DNA from: Acidimicrobiaceae bacterium
GTDB taxonomy: Bacteria; Actinomycetota; Acidimicrobiia; Acidimicrobiales; Palsa-688
Reading direction: 5' to 3'
Length of the DNA stretch: 8,688 nt
Assembly: GCA_003156795.1 (NCBI GenBank)
Contig: PMHU01000293.1
Span: 182-8,869, forward strand
Under the pieces are notes generated by a model. That model did not search any database and was not told the origin of the DNA. It saw nothing but the letters and a program-made list of their open reading frames with translations. This document shows, in pieces, positions 7,488 to 8,688 of this stretch. A program made the position numbers and the translations under genes. How positions within the stretch are numbered: position 1 is the stretch's first letter; the number at the start of each line of letters is the position of its first letter.

Positions 7488-8688
7488 ATGAGGACCGTGG
7501 GTTTCCCCTTGCTGACCCTAATCGTGTTCCTCCCGATCGTCGCCGCGGCGGTGACGGCTCTGATCCCGTCTTCCCGCGAGGACAAGCTGGTCCTGCCGGT
7601 GGCGCTCGTCGCCTCGCTAGCCGAGCTGGCCTTGGTCGTGTTCCTGGTCGTGGACTTCCCGTCGGGGCAAGCCGGGTTCCAGTTCGTCAGCCAGCACTCC
7701 TGGATTGGTGCCTTCGGCATCTCGTGGAAGGTCGGAGTCGACGGCATATCGCTCTTCCTCATCGCCATGACCGCCCTGCTCTTCCCGATCGCCATGTTCG
7801 GGCCGACCCTCAAAGGCAACCGCAAAGCATTCCTGGCCTGGATGCTTTTGCTCGAAGCGGCGTGCATGGGAACTTTCCTGGCGATGGACCTCTTCCTCTT
7901 CTTCGTGATGTTCGAAGTCACCCTGGTGCCCGGCTATTTCATCGTCGCCGGCTACGGCGGGCCGAGGCGCAACTACGCGGCGATGAAGTTCTTCATCTAT
8001 ACCTTCGCCGGTTCGGCTTTCCTGTTCGTCGCCATCCTGTCTCTAGTAGTCCTCACCGCCCCGGCCAACAAGGGCCACGAGACCTTCGACCTGATCACCC
8101 TCGGCCGCCTGGCCAGTGGCCTCCCGCACGCTGACCAGGTGCTGATCTTCGCCGGGTTCGCCATCGCCTTCGCCGTGAAGATCCCACTCGTACCGTTGCA
8201 CAGCTGGCTTCCAGATACCTATACCGAAGCGCCGACGTCGGGGTCCATGGTCCTGGCCGGGATTCTGTTCAAGCTCGGGGCTTACGGGTTGCTCCGCCTC
8301 GGGGTCTTCCTGCTGCCCCGCGGTGCGGCCGACCTGGGCCCGCTGCTCCTGACCATGGCTGCCGTAGGAATTACCTATGGAGCGCTGGTCACGATCATGC
8401 AGAAGGATCTGAAGCGGCTGGTCGCCTACGCCTCGATCGTCGACGTGGCGTTCATCGTGCTCGGCTTTTTCGCGTTCAGCGATCAAGGCGTATCCGGCGG
8501 CGTCCTCGAAATGGTCAACCACGGCCTCACCACGGGAGCCATCTTTTTTCTGGTGGGTGTCATCTGGGAGCGGCGCGGGACTCTGCGTTTCAAGGACCTG
8601 GGTGGACTTCAGAAGCCGGCCCCGGTCCTCGCGGCCATCTTCCTTGTCGTGGTCATGAGCGCAGTCGGCTTGCCGGGTCTCAACGGGT
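7488..8688 (+). CDS. nuoM: NADH-quinone oxidoreductase subunit M (3' partial)
   Basis: Antiporter-like proton-pumping subunit (NuoM/Nqo13) of the complex I membrane arm. The frame is open from the ATG 2 bases after nuoL to the window edge, giving 400 codons of an expected ~500; it ends in VGLPGLNG, just before the late helix that carries the conserved glutamate (E407 in E. coli). Visible residues are E143 in FFVMFEVTLVPGYF, K231 and H238 in AFAVKIPLVPLHSWLPD, K262 in LAGILFKLGAYGLLR, and H345 in MVNHGLTTGAIFFLVG. They match E. coli E144, K234, H241, K265 and H348 at a nearly constant offset. Two departures stand out: D319 replaces the histidine equivalent to H322 (SIVDVAF versus the usual SVSHMGF), and Y245 replaces the histidine of the common LPDAH motif. 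A hydrophilic loop (190-216) is unremarkable. Nothing suggests a broken gene; the truncation is the window edge. Confidence 0.97.
   Translation, partial: MRTVGFPLLTLIVFLPIVAAAVTALIPSSREDKLVLPVALVASLAELALVVFLVVDFPSGQAGFQFVSQHSWIGAFGISWKVGVDGISLFLIAMTALLFPIAMFGPTLKGNRKAFLAWMLLLEAACMGTFLAMDLFLFFVMFEVTLVPGYFIVAGYGGPRRNYAAMKFFIYTFAGSAFLFVAILSLVVLTAPANKGHETFDLITLGRLASGLPHADQVLIFAGFAIAFAVKIPLVPLHSWLPDTYTEAPTSGSMVLAGILFKLGAYGLLRLGVFLLPRGAADLGPLLLTMAAVGITYGALVTIMQKDLKRLVAYASIVDVAFIVLGFFAFSDQGVSGGVLEMVNHGLTTGAIFFLVGVIWERRGTLRFKDLGGLQKPAPVLAAIFLVVVMSAVGLPGLNG

Noticed and set aside
8441..8688. NuoM as a pseudogene because it lacks its C-terminus
   Set aside because: The frame stays open to the last base and ends within the conserved GLPG region, so the truncation is the window boundary.
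1..8688. A novel defence, mobile or biosynthetic system
   Set aside because: Every stretch is accounted for by nuoG to nuoM with no intergenic region above 8 bases; no foreign genes, repeats, integrases or RNA genes were seen on either strand.

Overview
The window is a single, tightly packed, plus-strand piece of a bacterial respiratory complex I operon (type I NADH:quinone oxidoreductase, nuo). Seven genes are present in the canonical order nuoG-H-I-J-K-L-M. nuoG is cut by the left edge (roughly its first 30 codons are missing). nuoM is cut by the right edge, just after its conserved GLPG motif. nuoA-F would be expected upstream and nuoN downstream, but neither is visible here.

The DNA is strongly GC-rich and the proteins have actinobacterial features: a NuoG with an Ala/Pro/Gly linker and a C-terminal extra domain, a long NuoH (404 aa), a NuoI with a C-terminal tail beyond the two ferredoxin motifs, and actinobacterial wording of conserved blocks in NuoH and NuoI. 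A member of Actinomycetota is the best guess, possibly Acidimicrobiia. This is an inference from protein style, not from a marker gene.

Layout: nuoG (1-2691, peripheral arm, Fe-S clusters N1b, N5, N4 and N7), nuoH (2684-3898, quinone-site membrane subunit), nuoI (3895-4620, clusters N6a and N6b), nuoJ (4620-5255), nuoK (5252-5557), nuoL (5566-7485) and nuoM (7488 to the end), the last two being antiporter-like proton-pumping subunits. Neighbours overlap by 8, 4, 1 and 4 bases, or are separated by 8 and 2 bases, so one polycistronic, translationally coupled transcript is expected. There is no non-coding stretch longer than 8 bases and I see no internal promoter, terminator, RNA gene, repeat array or mobile element.

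Together the products carry electrons from the NADH-oxidising module through NuoG and NuoI clusters to quinone at the NuoH/NuoI interface, and the NuoH-J-K-L-M membrane arm couples this to proton pumping. Nearly all residues known to matter are intact. The main departure is in NuoM, where a transmembrane histidine equivalent to E. coli H322 is an aspartate and a second conserved histidine is a tyrosine. I found no previously undescribed system here; this is a well-known operon with a few subunit-level details worth checking.
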